NCBI GenBank assembly: GCA_017643165.1
Contig: JAEPNY010000005.1
Span: 62,001 to 126,000, forward strand
Reading direction: 5' to 3'
Source of the DNA: Psychroserpens sp.
Lineage (GTDB): Bacteria; Bacteroidota; Bacteroidia; Flavobacteriales; Flavobacteriaceae
DNA length: 64,000 nucleotides
Shown in pieces: positions 44,218 to 53,198 of this stretch. Under the pieces are notes generated by a model. It was not told where the DNA came from and made no database searches. It saw nothing but the letters and a program-made list of their open reading frames with translations. Within the stretch, counting starts at the first letter, position 1. Each line of letters opens with the position of its first letter. The position numbers and the translations under genes are program-made.

Positions 44218-44310
44218 AAAGTTCGGATTTTGAATTAATTAACTACTAAATATACAAAATTAATTGTGCGAGTATTCTTAAGAATTTGATTTTAACGAAA
44301 TATTATCAGG

Positions 44311-44345
44311 TTTGTTAATCGATACCGACTTAATTATTAATTTTG
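44311..44345 (+). promoter_or_regulatory. Promoter of the polyprenyl synthase gene
   Basis: TTTG (44311-44314) and TAATTTTG (44338-44345) are 23 bp apart. The predicted start is about 25 bp before the TTG start codon. Confidence 0.6.
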
Positions 44346-44374
44346 TAAAAAAAGATATTAATCTCCCTCTCTAA

Positions 44375-45352
44375 TTGAAAATAACGGAACAAATAAAACA
44401 ACCGATCGCCTATGAAATGGAACTTTTTGAACAAAAGTTCTTGCTTTCGATGTCAAGTAAGGTCGCATTACTTAACAGGATTACGCATTACATAGTGAAT
44501 AGAAAAGGGAAGCAAATGCGTCCCATGTTCGTTTTTTTAGTGGCAAAAATGATCGATAATGGTCGCGTTAGTGAACGAACCTATCGTGGTGCTTCTGTAA
44601 TTGAGTTAATACATACTGCTACCTTGGTGCATGATGATGTTGTAGATGATAGCAATAGACGTCGTGGTTTTTTCTCTATTAACGCACTTTGGAAAAATAA
44701 GATTGCCGTTCTCATTGGAGATTATCTTCTGTCTAAAGGTTTACTTCTTTCTATTGATAATAATGATTTTGATCTCTTAAAAATAATATCTATTGCAGTT
44801 CGTGAAATGAGCGAAGGTGAATTACTGCAAATTGAAAAAGCAAGACAGCTAGATATTACTGAAGAAGTCTATTACGATATCATCCGACAAAAAACAGCAA
44901 CACTTATTGCAGCGTGCTGTAGCTTGGGCGCTGCTTCGGTGAAACCAAATTCAGAACATGTTGAAGCTATGCGTAAGTTTGGTGAACTTATTGGTATGGC
45001 CTTCCAAATTAAAGACGATCTCTTTGATTACGGTGAAGAAGCAATTGGTAAACCTACTGGAATAGATATTAAAGAGCAGAAAATGACACTTCCGCTTATT
45101 CATGTATTGAATAATTGCTCTAAAAAAGATAAGACCTGGCTTATCAATTCTGTGAAAAACTACAATAAGGATAAAAAGCGCGTAAAAGAAGTGATTGCAT
45201 TTGTGAAGGCGAATAATGGACTTGATTATGCGATTGCTAAAATGAAGCAGTTTCAAAGCGAAGCATTAGATCTTTTAAAGGTTTATCCCGAATCCGAATA
45301 TAAAACGGCCTTAGAATTAATGGTGAATTACGTCATTGATAGAAAAAAATAA
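44375..45352 (+). CDS. Polyprenyl diphosphate synthase (isoprenoid chain elongation)
   Basis: The 325-residue trans-prenyltransferase has the first Asp-rich motif LVHDDVVDDS (near 86-95) and the second in IKDDLFDYGEE (near 210). It lengthens allylic diphosphates, probably to the C35-C40 side chain of menaquinone, which is the usual role in this phylum. The start is a TTG at 44375; MKITEQIKQPIAYEMELF is a typical N-terminus for flavobacterial members and no ATG is available. The product length cannot be read from sequence alone. Confidence 0.92.
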   Translation: MKITEQIKQPIAYEMELFEQKFLLSMSSKVALLNRITHYIVNRKGKQMRPMFVFLVAKMIDNGRVSERTYRGASVIELIHTATLVHDDVVDDSNRRRGFFSINALWKNKIAVLIGDYLLSKGLLLSIDNNDFDLLKIISIAVREMSEGELLQIEKARQLDITEEVYYDIIRQKTATLIAACCSLGAASVKPNSEHVEAMRKFGELIGMAFQIKDDLFDYGEEAIGKPTGIDIKEQKMTLPLIHVLNNCSKKDKTWLINSVKNYNKDKKRVKEVIAFVKANNGLDYAIAKMKQFQSEALDLLKVYPESEYKTALELMVNYVIDRKK

Positions 45353-45413
45353 AATTTAAATATCTGAAAAACAGTATTTTAAAAATTATTTTTCAATTGA
45401 GGCAACCATTTTC

Positions 45414-46025
45414 ATGATTATTGCGTCTTTATTAATAGAAGACCAAACGAAAGCTATTTTGAAAGTCATTCAACTACATCACAAAAACAACACGGCTCTT
45501 ATTAAAAAAGCCGCTAGGGGAAAACGGGATGCACAGCATACGCTTTTCGAGCAATATGCTCCTAAGATGTTGAGCGTATGTAGATATTACATCAAGGATA
45601 TTCAAAATGCTGAGTCGGTAATGTTAAATGGATTTTTTAAAGCGTTTACCAATTTAAAACGGTTTAAAAATGAAGGGAGTTTTGAAGGCTGGTTAAGACG
45701 TATAATGGTAAGAGAAGCCATTTCGTTTTTAAGACAGGAAAAAAAAGTTGAGTTTTCAACAGAAGATGAAGTGGTTACTCATGAATCTTATAATAACGTA
45801 GATTCGAATATAGCAGTCGCTCAAATTCAAGAGATCATAGATCAGCTTCCAGAGGGTTATAAAATGGTGTTTGTTATGTATGCTATAGAAGGTTATAAAC
45901 ATCACGAGATCGCCGAAATATTAAACATTTCCGAAGGGACTTCCAAATCACAATTGTTTAAAGCAAGACAATTGTTGCAAAAACAAATTAAGGACCTAAA
46001 TACCACGAGTTATGGCACCAATTAA
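45414..46025 (+). CDS. ECF-type RNA polymerase sigma factor
   Basis: The 203-residue protein has region 2 (about 35-105: TLFEQYAPKMLSVCRYYIKD and SFEGWLRRIMVREAISFLR) and region 4 (about 140-195: LPEGYKMVFVMYAIEGYKHHEIAEILNIS). This is the ECF layout, with a roughly 30-residue N-terminal extension. The next gene starts 14 bp before its stop and encodes a single-span membrane protein, the usual partner of such sigma factors. Target promoters are unknown. Confidence 0.93.
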   Translation: MIIASLLIEDQTKAILKVIQLHHKNNTALIKKAARGKRDAQHTLFEQYAPKMLSVCRYYIKDIQNAESVMLNGFFKAFTNLKRFKNEGSFEGWLRRIMVREAISFLRQEKKVEFSTEDEVVTHESYNNVDSNIAVAQIQEIIDQLPEGYKMVFVMYAIEGYKHHEIAEILNISEGTSKSQLFKARQLLQKQIKDLNTTSYGTN

Positions 46026-46860
46026 ATTTGAAGAAAATATTAAAGACAAGCTTGAACAGCGCAGATTAGAACCATCTCAGGATGCATGGGAAGAATTGTC
46101 GACTAGACTCGATAACAATTCGAATAAACGAAGTAAAGGCGTGTTTCTATATTTGGGAATTGCTGCGAGTATTGTTGGTGTATTATTAGTATACACACTT
46201 TTGATTAAGTCTGAAAATGCAGCTGAAGGGATACAGGAAGTCGTGAATACAGAAGCAGAAACTAAAATTGAAACGAATTCACCACAGATTATAGATACAA
46301 ATAATATCGAATCTAAAGTCGTTGAATCAACACCTCCTGAAACATTACCAAAGACAGAAGGAACAATTAAAGCTACTGATAACGCACCAATTGTTCCAAA
46401 GCCAAATACTGAAAATGTTGTAGCGACAGCGAATGAGCAGATGCCTAAAGCTGAAACTTCGACTCAGAAAATAAAATTATACGAGTCATCCAATACATTT
46501 CCGAAGACGTCAGACGTGGCATCAGTTGAAACTGAAGCTCAAAAAAGACTTATTGAACATCCTTTGAATACACTTGATTATGAAAGTGCTAAAGTTATTG
46601 AAGTAGTGGCACAGATCAAAGAACTAGAAGCACAAGGAAATGAGGTGACCGAAAGCGAAATCGATGCGCTTCTAAAACAAGCGGAAAGAGATATCTTAAA
46701 ACAGCGATTATATAATGAAACGACTCGCACGGTTGATGCCGATGCACTTCTTCAAGACGTTGAAGAAGATCTTGAGCAATCTTTTAGAGCGCGAGTATTT
46801 CAAAACCTTAAATCTAATTTCAATTCGGTTAAAACTGCAGTAGCCGCAAGAAATAATTAG
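46012..46860 (+). CDS. Single-span membrane protein, putative anti-sigma factor
   Basis: The 282-residue protein has a cytoplasmic N-terminus of about 40 residues with FEENIKDKLEQRRLEPSQDAWEEL, one membrane segment (about 45-64) and a long Thr/Glu/Pro-rich periplasmic part with a helical C-terminal third. The gene overlaps the sigma gene by 14 bp. The N-terminal element recurs in proteins encoded behind ECF sigma factors in Flavobacteriia. No zinc anti-sigma motif is present, so the anti-sigma role is inferred from position and topology. Confidence 0.65.
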   Translation: MAPIKFEENIKDKLEQRRLEPSQDAWEELSTRLDNNSNKRSKGVFLYLGIAASIVGVLLVYTLLIKSENAAEGIQEVVNTEAETKIETNSPQIIDTNNIESKVVESTPPETLPKTEGTIKATDNAPIVPKPNTENVVATANEQMPKAETSTQKIKLYESSNTFPKTSDVASVETEAQKRLIEHPLNTLDYESAKVIEVVAQIKELEAQGNEVTESEIDALLKQAERDILKQRLYNETTRTVDADALLQDVEEDLEQSFRARVFQNLKSNFNSVKTAVAARNN

Positions 46861-46912
46861 TCAATCAAAAAACGAACAGAAGTTTAACCATTCACATCAA
46901 AAAACACGAACA

Positions 46913-48010
46913 ATGACAACAATTACTAGGTATGTTGTAGCACTCATCCTATGCTTTACTTTTAGCAATTTAAGTGCGCAAGAAACAGCAAAAGATTCAA
47001 TTGACCCAGCTGCTTCAGCTTATAAGAAGTTGAAGATCAGTAAACTGGAAGATTCGAAAAAGAAAATCGAAGAGGAAGAGCGTAAGTACTTAAAAGCAGA
47101 GGTAGAATCTATCAATGATCGTTTAAGTAAAGGGCAGATTACAACTACAGAAGCTGAAACACTTAAAAAAGAAGCCGCTCGTATTAGAGCAGCTAATATT
47201 GAAGATCGCATAGCCATAGTAGATCGTGAGATCGAACTGATCAAAAGAAATCCATATACCGATGGAACTCAAAGTGATGCAGAAACCTATTTTGGAATCG
47301 TATCAGATGGCGAAGGTACCACTAAAATTGGTATTGCCATTAATTCTGCAAAAACGAAACCAAGAAAGTACGATAAACGAACTACCAGTGATTTTGTATT
47401 CGCTATTGGATTTAATAATGCTATAGGTGACGGGCAAACCATAGGCGACCAATACAGTTTCTTAGGATCTGGATTTGTAGAATTGGGTTGGGCTTGGAAG
47501 ACCAGAGTTTTTCAAGAGACCAATGCTGTGAGATTAAAATATGGATTCTCATTTCAATGGAATAAACTAACACCTAAAGACGATCAGTATTTCGTTCAAA
47601 ATGGAAATACCACCACTTTAGAGCCGTTCCCAGGTGATCTGAGAGAGTCTGAATTTAGAATTACAAATTTAGTGGTTCCAGTACATTTCGAATTTGGGCC
47701 ATCTAAAAAGTTGGAAAAAAAGAACTATTTCAGATATAGTACGCATGATCAGTTCAAAATTGGAATTGGTGGATATGCTGGATTCAGAATTGGAACACAG
47801 CAGAAGCTCAGATACAAAGAAGATGGTGATCGTGTAAAACAAAAGATCAGAAGAAATTACAATGCATCGCCATTTGTATATGGTCTTAGTGCCTACGTAG
47901 GATATGGATCAATCGGAATATATGCTAAGTATGATTTGAATCCATTATTTGAAAATCAAGCCTTCGATCAGAATAATTTATCACTAGGTTTTAGATTTGA
48001 CCTCGATTAG
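46913..48010 (+). CDS. Outer-membrane beta-barrel protein with coiled-coil domain, unknown function
   Basis: The 365-residue protein has a signal peptide (1-22, ending LSA). A charged helical coiled-coil stretch lies at about 38-105, and a beta-rich C-terminal part with alternating aromatic residues ends GFRFDLD, as expected of an outer-membrane barrel. I recognise no named family. It follows the putative anti-sigma gene by 52 bp and is closed by a terminator, so the three genes probably form one sigma-factor locus with this protein as an envelope target or sensor. Confidence 0.7.
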   Translation: MTTITRYVVALILCFTFSNLSAQETAKDSIDPAASAYKKLKISKLEDSKKKIEEEERKYLKAEVESINDRLSKGQITTTEAETLKKEAARIRAANIEDRIAIVDREIELIKRNPYTDGTQSDAETYFGIVSDGEGTTKIGIAINSAKTKPRKYDKRTTSDFVFAIGFNNAIGDGQTIGDQYSFLGSGFVELGWAWKTRVFQETNAVRLKYGFSFQWNKLTPKDDQYFVQNGNTTTLEPFPGDLRESEFRITNLVVPVHFEFGPSKKLEKKNYFRYSTHDQFKIGIGGYAGFRIGTQQKLRYKEDGDRVKQKIRRNYNASPFVYGLSAYVGYGSIGIYAKYDLNPLFENQAFDQNNLSLGFRFDLD

Positions 48011-48029
48011 TGTGTTTTTACTAATAATT

Positions 48030-48064
48030 AAAAGCTCCATTTACTTTTGAAATGGAGCTTTTTT
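48030..48064 (+). terminator. Terminator
   Basis: An 11-bp stem (48032-48042 with 48050-48060) closes a 7-nt loop, followed by a T run. It ends the sigma-factor locus before dnaG. Confidence 0.85.
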
Positions 48065-48096
48065 GTTAAATTTACGTTTCACTTTAGGCTTAAGAA

Positions 48097-50058
48097 TTGA
48101 TTTCAAAATCCACCATAGATCAAGTTTTTGAAACTGCTCGTGTAGAGGAGGTTATTGGTGATTTCGTTCAACTTAAAAAAGCAGGAAGTAACTTCAAAGG
48201 TTTAAGTCCGTTTAGCGATGAACGCTCACCAAGTTTTATGGTGTCACCCGTAAAACAGATTTGGAAAGATTTTTCGAGTGGTAAAGGTGGGAATGCAGTC
48301 ACATTCTTAATGGAACACGAGCATTTTACTTACCCAGAGGCTATTAAGTATCTTGCTAAAAAATATAATATTGAAATAGAAGAAACTGAGCAGACCGATG
48401 AACAAAAGCAAGCCGCTAATGAACGTGAAAGCTTGTATTTGGTCAATGAGTTTGCTAAAGATTATTTCGAACGGGTGCTTTTTAAAACCGATGCTGGTCA
48501 GGCAATTGGGTTGAGTTATTTTAAGGAACGAGGATTTACAAATGAGACCATCAAAGCTTTTAACTTGGGTTATTGTTTGGATGAGTGGCAAGCCTTTACA
48601 GATGAAGCTCTTAAAAAAGGTTATTTACTTGACAATTTAGAAAAGACTGGGCTAACCATCGTTAAACCTGACAAGAAGTTTGATCGATTCAAAGGACGTG
48701 TTATTTTTCCAATCCATAGTATGAGTGGACGTGTTCTAGGATTTGGAGGACGAATTTTAACCACTGATAAAAAAGCTGCAAAGTATCTCAACTCACCAGA
48801 GAGTGAAGTATACCATAAAAGCAAAATACTGTATGGGATCTATCATGCAAAACAAGCAATAGCGAAAGAAGACAATTGCTATTTAGTAGAAGGCTACACC
48901 GACGTGATACAATTCCATCAAACCGGAATTAAAAATGTTGTGGCTTCTTCTGGAACAGCCCTCACTCCCGAACAGATAAGGTTAGTAAATAGACTTACAA
49001 AAAATATTACCGTATTATTTGATGGTGATGCGGCTGGAATAAGAGCATCATTAAGAGGTATAGATCTGATATTAGAACAAGGTATGAACGTGAAGGTCTG
49101 TACGTTCCCAGAAGGTGAAGATCCAGATAGTTTTGCCAAACAAAATACACTTGAAGAATTACAAGCTTACCTTAATGAAGCGTCTCAAGATTTTATACAA
49201 TTCAAGGCGTCATTATTAATTGCTGAAGCAAAAAATGATCCGATTAAAAAAGCGGAAACAATTCGAGATATTGTCAATAGTATTTCTAAAATACCAGACC
49301 AAATCAAGAAGGAGATTTATATCCAAGAGTGTTCTCGAATAATGGATATCAGTGAAGATGTTTTATTTAGTACGTTGGCGCAAATTAATAAGAAGGATAT
49401 TCAAGAAGCTGCAAAAACCTACAAAGCACAACAAAAATCCTTTGAAGTGGTTAAAGCTGAAAAGGAAGCTAAAAAGGTCGATCTACAATATGAGCTTGAG
49501 CGTAAGATTATTGAAATTTTATTGCTTTACGGAACAGAGTCTGAGGATTTTGAAGATTTAGTTCTAAAAGAAACTGAAGATGGTGATCTCGACTTAGAGC
49601 CTGTTATTCATAAGGCCAAGGTATTTGAAAAGATCTATTTGGACCTTCAGGAAGATGAAATGCAATTTTCAAATCCTAACTTCAAATCACTCTATTATAC
49701 AATTATCGACACGCTACATCAGGAACCAGATTTTTCCACGAAGAATTTCGTCAATAAACTGGATCCAGAATTGGCGAGTGACGTTACGACTATTTTAATG
49801 AATGACGAACGTTATCGCTTACACGATTGGCAGCGCAATAACATTATTCCAAAAGATAAAAAGCACTCTATAGCACAATTGGTTACACAAACCATCTTGA
49901 CACTTCGCTGTTATTTAATTGATAAAAAAGTTGCAGAATATCAAAATGACACCTTGCAAGCAGACTCAAATACACGCAGTATATTGGAGGATGTAAAAGA
50001 TTATGTGGGATTAAAAATGTTACTGTCTAGAAAACTAGGCAAAGTGGTAAGTGGCTAG
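48097..50058 (+). CDS. dnaG: DNA primase with degenerate zinc-binding motif
   Basis: The 653-residue primase starts at a TTG (48097), with the normal N-terminus MISKSTIDQVFETARVEEVI. The CHC2 zinc fold keeps its frame (GLSPFSDERSPSF, then KDFSSGKGGN), but the four metal ligands CxxH...CxxC are replaced by Ser37, Ser40, Asp58 and Ser61. The TOPRIM catalytic domain (about 255-345) is intact, with LVEGYTDVI and LFDGDAAG. The C-terminal helicase-binding region is present. It makes replication primers. The zinc site is probably lost in this lineage, not mutated in a pseudogene, as the rest is well preserved. Confidence 0.95.
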   Translation: MISKSTIDQVFETARVEEVIGDFVQLKKAGSNFKGLSPFSDERSPSFMVSPVKQIWKDFSSGKGGNAVTFLMEHEHFTYPEAIKYLAKKYNIEIEETEQTDEQKQAANERESLYLVNEFAKDYFERVLFKTDAGQAIGLSYFKERGFTNETIKAFNLGYCLDEWQAFTDEALKKGYLLDNLEKTGLTIVKPDKKFDRFKGRVIFPIHSMSGRVLGFGGRILTTDKKAAKYLNSPESEVYHKSKILYGIYHAKQAIAKEDNCYLVEGYTDVIQFHQTGIKNVVASSGTALTPEQIRLVNRLTKNITVLFDGDAAGIRASLRGIDLILEQGMNVKVCTFPEGEDPDSFAKQNTLEELQAYLNEASQDFIQFKASLLIAEAKNDPIKKAETIRDIVNSISKIPDQIKKEIYIQECSRIMDISEDVLFSTLAQINKKDIQEAAKTYKAQQKSFEVVKAEKEAKKVDLQYELERKIIEILLLYGTESEDFEDLVLKETEDGDLDLEPVIHKAKVFEKIYLDLQEDEMQFSNPNFKSLYYTIIDTLHQEPDFSTKNFVNKLDPELASDVTTILMNDERYRLHDWQRNNIIPKDKKHSIAQLVTQTILTLRCYLIDKKVAEYQNDTLQADSNTRSILEDVKDYVGLKMLLSRKLGKVVSG

Positions 50059-50059
50059 A

Positions 50060-50689
50060 TTAAGCTATATCCAATTGTTTCCCTTGATTGACCAGATCAA
50101 TGAGGTTGGTCACATTTAATTTCTTGAATAACCGAGCCTTATAAGTACTTACAGTTTTTTCATTAATATCTAACTCCTGAGCAATTTCTTTATTCTTCTT
50201 ACCTGAAGACAATAACTTCAACACTTCTACTTCACGAGTTGACAGTCGTTTGTATATACGACTTTTAGATCGTTTTGTGTCATTGTAATTAAGATGCTTA
50301 GACATTTTATCGCTTAAATGAATTTCACCTTTGGAAGCTCGGTTAATAGCTTTTATAATAACATCAATTGGTTCTGATTTTGAAACATAACCTGAAGCTC
50401 CTGCTTTGATAGTGCTAATTGCATAAATTTCTTCAGGATGATAGCTAAACATAATAATATTGATATGACTATGCTCTTTTTTAATGGCCCGCAAAGCAGT
50501 AATACCATTTAATTCTGGAAGCTCTATTTCTGAAATAATTACATCAACTTCATTCCTCCTAACAAATTCGAAAATGTCGACACCAGAACTTACAGTACCC
50601 ACCACACGGATATCCTCATGGTTTTCAAACAATAGTTTAAAGCCAGTAGTTACGATAGGATGATTGTCAACGACGAGTACCTTGATCAT
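50060..50689 (-). CDS. NarL/FixJ-type response regulator with Glu at the phosphorylation site
   Basis: The 209-residue regulator has a receiver domain (1-120) and a LuxR-type helix-turn-helix (about 145-205; LSTREVEVLKLLSSGKKNKEIAQELDI). In the receiver, the phosphoacceptor Asp is replaced by Glu54 (VIISEIELPE), and the second acidic residue is Asn9 (VVDNHP). Ser82 and Lys104 are kept. Glu at this site often mimics the phosphorylated state, so the protein may be active without a kinase. No kinase gene is nearby. Its 5' region holds TTAG-type tandem repeats. It converges on dnaG with no spacer. Confidence 0.92.
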   Translation of the reverse strand: MIKVLVVDNHPIVTTGFKLLFENHEDIRVVGTVSSGVDIFEFVRRNEVDVIISEIELPELNGITALRAIKKEHSHINIIMFSYHPEEIYAISTIKAGASGYVSKSEPIDVIIKAINRASKGEIHLSDKMSKHLNYNDTKRSKSRIYKRLSTREVEVLKLLSSGKKNKEIAQELDINEKTVSTYKARLFKKLNVTNLIDLVNQGKQLDIA

Positions 50690-50852
50690 AATACATTGAT
50701 TAATTAGTTAGTTAGTAGTTGGTTAGTCAGTTAGTTGGTGTAAAATATGCGCCAGAACTTAAATCATTAAGTTCAAATTTGTGGAGATTTGTCCTGTAAA
50801 ATTAATAAAAAAAATCAATATAAGTCCTTATTTATCGTAATAAATGCAATGA

Positions 50853-51641
50853 TTATTTTAAATTATTAGGAATTTCACAAACAGGTATTGGAACCATTTT
50901 ATGAAGATTTGCGCGGTTATATCTTGTAAAAATTTGATATACTTCCATTTGACGACCTTCAAAGTCGGCTTCCGTTTTCCCTTCATCTTTCATCGCCATT
51001 GCCCATTCCAATTCTGGATAAGAGGCGCCAATCTGATCTTCATCACTTCTGGCATCTCCAAATAGTCCATCACTAGGTGCAGCCTTCATTATAGATTCAG
51101 GAACTTTAAGGTATTCACCAATCATATAGACTTCAGATTTCAGTAAATCTGCAATCGGACTTAAATCGACACCGCCGTCACCGTACTTTGTGTAAAATCC
51201 AACACCAAAGTCTTCAACTTTATTTCCTGTTCCAGCAACGAGAAGCCCTAATAATCCCGCATGATAGTAGAGCGTTGTCATCCGCAGACGTGCGCGGGTA
51301 TTGGCTAAGGCCATTTCCACAGTGGCGTTAGCACCCTCTAGCGAAACCTCAGTTTTGAACTCTTCAAATACAGGTGTAAGATCTACACGCGTATCACGAA
51401 CATTAGGGAATCGCGCTTTAAGCTGAGCAATGTGTTCTTGTGCTCTGCTTACATGACTAGGGGCTTGGTGTATAGGCATCTCAATACAGAGTACATCCAT
51501 TCCAGTTAATGCACATAAGGACGAGGTTGTTGCGGAATCAATACCACCTGATATTCCAACGACAAATCCATTTACTTTAGCGTTCGTGGCATAATCTTTA
51601 AGCCATGAAACAATATGATCTACAACTTTTTCTGTTTGCAT
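50853..51641 (-). CDS. nadE: NAD+ synthase (ammonia-dependent type)
   Basis: The 262-residue enzyme amidates nicotinic acid adenine dinucleotide to NAD+. The ATP pyrophosphatase loop GISGGIDSATTSSL lies near 28-41. GTGNKVEDFGVGFYTKYGDGGVDLSPI holds the substrate loops. There is no N-terminal nitrilase domain, so ammonia rather than glutamine is the likely nitrogen donor. The gene is divergent from gldB with a 106-bp intergenic region that contains an inverted repeat around both promoters. Confidence 0.96.
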   Translation of the reverse strand: MQTEKVVDHIVSWLKDYATNAKVNGFVVGISGGIDSATTSSLCALTGMDVLCIEMPIHQAPSHVSRAQEHIAQLKARFPNVRDTRVDLTPVFEEFKTEVSLEGANATVEMALANTRARLRMTTLYYHAGLLGLLVAGTGNKVEDFGVGFYTKYGDGGVDLSPIADLLKSEVYMIGEYLKVPESIMKAAPSDGLFGDARSDEDQIGASYPELEWAMAMKDEGKTEADFEGRQMEVYQIFTRYNRANLHKMVPIPVCEIPNNLK

Positions 51642-51645
51642 ATTC

Positions 51646-51694
51646 CCGTTATTTTAGACAAAGAATAAGTACCTTTGCGAAACAAAAATAACGG
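51646..51694. promoter_or_regulatory. Divergent nadE/gldB promoters inside an inverted repeat
   Basis: TACCTTTG (51670-51677, plus) and TATTTTTG (51690-51683, minus) are perfect -7 boxes for gldB and nadE. They are bracketed by CCGTTATTTT (51646-51655) and its exact complement AAAATAACGG (51685-51694). The arms could be a shared operator or just reflect the promoter sequences. Confidence 0.5.
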
Positions 51695-51747
51695 AATAGC
51701 GTTAGTAATAAAAATTTAGTAGAATTAAGTTTTTGTAAACCCAAAAT

Positions 51748-52707
51748 ATGAAACAACTTCTTGTCTTTGGACTTTTGTTCGCCCTAATTTTCGGATGTAA
51801 AAATGAAGATGCTTTGGAAAGTGAAATCGCTAAGGTGAAAACTGATTTTATAGTGGAACGCTTTGATTTGGCCTTTGCGAATGCAAAACCTCAAGATCTA
51901 ACAAATCTTAAAAACACATTTCCTTTTTTGTTTTCTAAGCGTATTCCAGACTCGATCTGGTTAGAACAAATGGTCGATACCTTTCAATTGGAGTTGAATT
52001 CGGCAGTAAAATTAAAACATTCAGATATATCTGAAATTGAATCAGATGTTCGTAACCTATTCAAGCATCTAAAGTTTTACGAGCCAACATTTCAGGAGCC
52101 TCGTGTAATTACCTTAACGAATTTTGTTAAATACAGAAACAAAGTAGCCGTAACCGATTCGATCGTTTTAGTAGCACTTGATAACTATTTGGGTGCAGAT
52201 CATGAGTTTTATGCAAATATTCCACAATACATTGTAGATAATATGACCACCTCACAGGTCGTGGTTGACCTCGCAACGGCCTACAGTGAACAACGCATAT
52301 TTCAACTTCAGAAGAAAACACTGTTAGATGAAATGATTTACTTTGGTAAGCAATTATATTTTAAAGATATCATGATTCCTTTCAAATCAGATGCTGAGAA
52401 AATTGGCTATTCTGAAACGCAACTAGGATTTGCTCGTGCGAATGAAGAAATGATATGGACGCATTTTGTTGAAAATGAAATGTTATTTGATACCGATAAT
52501 GATTTACCAGCACGATTTATAGCTGATGCGCCGTTTTCAAAATTTTATCTAGAAATTGACAATGAAACTCCAGGACGACTCGGACAATATATTGGCTGGC
52601 AAATCGTACGAGCTTATATGAAAAACAATGATGTACCTCTAAACAAAATGATGCAGACAGAGGCTTCAGAAATATTTAATAAATCCAACTATAAACCTCC
52701 TAAATAA
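51748..52707 (+). CDS. gldB: Gliding motility lipoprotein GldB
   Basis: The 319-residue protein has a lipoprotein signal (LLFALIFGC, lipid Cys at about 17). The order nadE, gldB, gldC and the sequence match the GldB family of Flavobacteriia. GldB is needed for gliding in F. johnsoniae; its molecular role is not settled. The stop overlaps the gldC start by 1 bp, so translation is coupled. The promoter is shared divergently with nadE. Confidence 0.92.
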   Translation: MKQLLVFGLLFALIFGCKNEDALESEIAKVKTDFIVERFDLAFANAKPQDLTNLKNTFPFLFSKRIPDSIWLEQMVDTFQLELNSAVKLKHSDISEIESDVRNLFKHLKFYEPTFQEPRVITLTNFVKYRNKVAVTDSIVLVALDNYLGADHEFYANIPQYIVDNMTTSQVVVDLATAYSEQRIFQLQKKTLLDEMIYFGKQLYFKDIMIPFKSDAEKIGYSETQLGFARANEEMIWTHFVENEMLFDTDNDLPARFIADAPFSKFYLEIDNETPGRLGQYIGWQIVRAYMKNNDVPLNKMMQTEASEIFNKSNYKPPK

Positions 52708-53045
52708 TGGCAAAAAATCATACATCCACCATAAAATTAAAAGTTGAACTAGATGAAAATCGAGTGCCAGAACAGTTATTCTGGACTGCCGAAGATGGTG
52801 GTATTTCTAATGAAGAAGCAAAGGCACTAATGTTGGCAGTTTGGGATGCTAAGGCTAAAGAGACACTTCGGATAGATCTTTGGACAAAAGATATGCCAGT
52901 CGATGAAATGAAACAGTTTTTTCATCAGACGCTCGTTGAAATGAGTAATACTTATTTTAGGGCTACACAGGACGAGAAAATGACGGCAACCATGAAAGAT
53001 TTTTGTGACTATTTTGCAGAGAAATTGGAACTCACAAAAAAGTAA
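52707..53045 (+). CDS. gldC: Gliding motility protein GldC
   Basis: The 112-residue protein has no signal peptide and is mostly helical, beginning MAKNHTSTIKLKVELDENRVPE with WTAEDGG after it, which fits GldC. GldC is required for full gliding in F. johnsoniae; activity unknown. The gene overlaps gldB by one base and is closed by a terminator at 53134. Confidence 0.92.
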   Translation: MAKNHTSTIKLKVELDENRVPEQLFWTAEDGGISNEEAKALMLAVWDAKAKETLRIDLWTKDMPVDEMKQFFHQTLVEMSNTYFRATQDEKMTATMKDFCDYFAEKLELTKK

Positions 53046-53133
53046 TTCTATAAACTTAATACTAAGATATTCCCTTTACTTATCATTAAGCCGCAAATTG
53101 TAGGTTTGTTATCTATTAAGTCATTAGGGGAAT

Positions 53134-53184
53134 AAAAAGCATTAGTCAGACTTTCTTTAGAATGAAAGAGGCTAATGTTTTTTT
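53134..53184 (+). terminator. Terminator behind gldBC
   Basis: CATTAG (53140-53145) pairs with CTAATG (53172-53177) and, inside, CTTTC (53151-53155) pairs with GAAAG (53164-53168). Seven T follow. The next ATG lies 15 bp further on, so the following gene would need read-through or its own promoter. Confidence 0.75.
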
Positions 53185-53198
53185 ATTTAAATTAGCCT

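Noticed and set aside
50701..50745. Tandem TTAG/TTGG tetranucleotide repeats before the response regulator gene
   Set aside because: Short low-complexity stretch without dyad or known site; reported only as a possible polymorphic tract.
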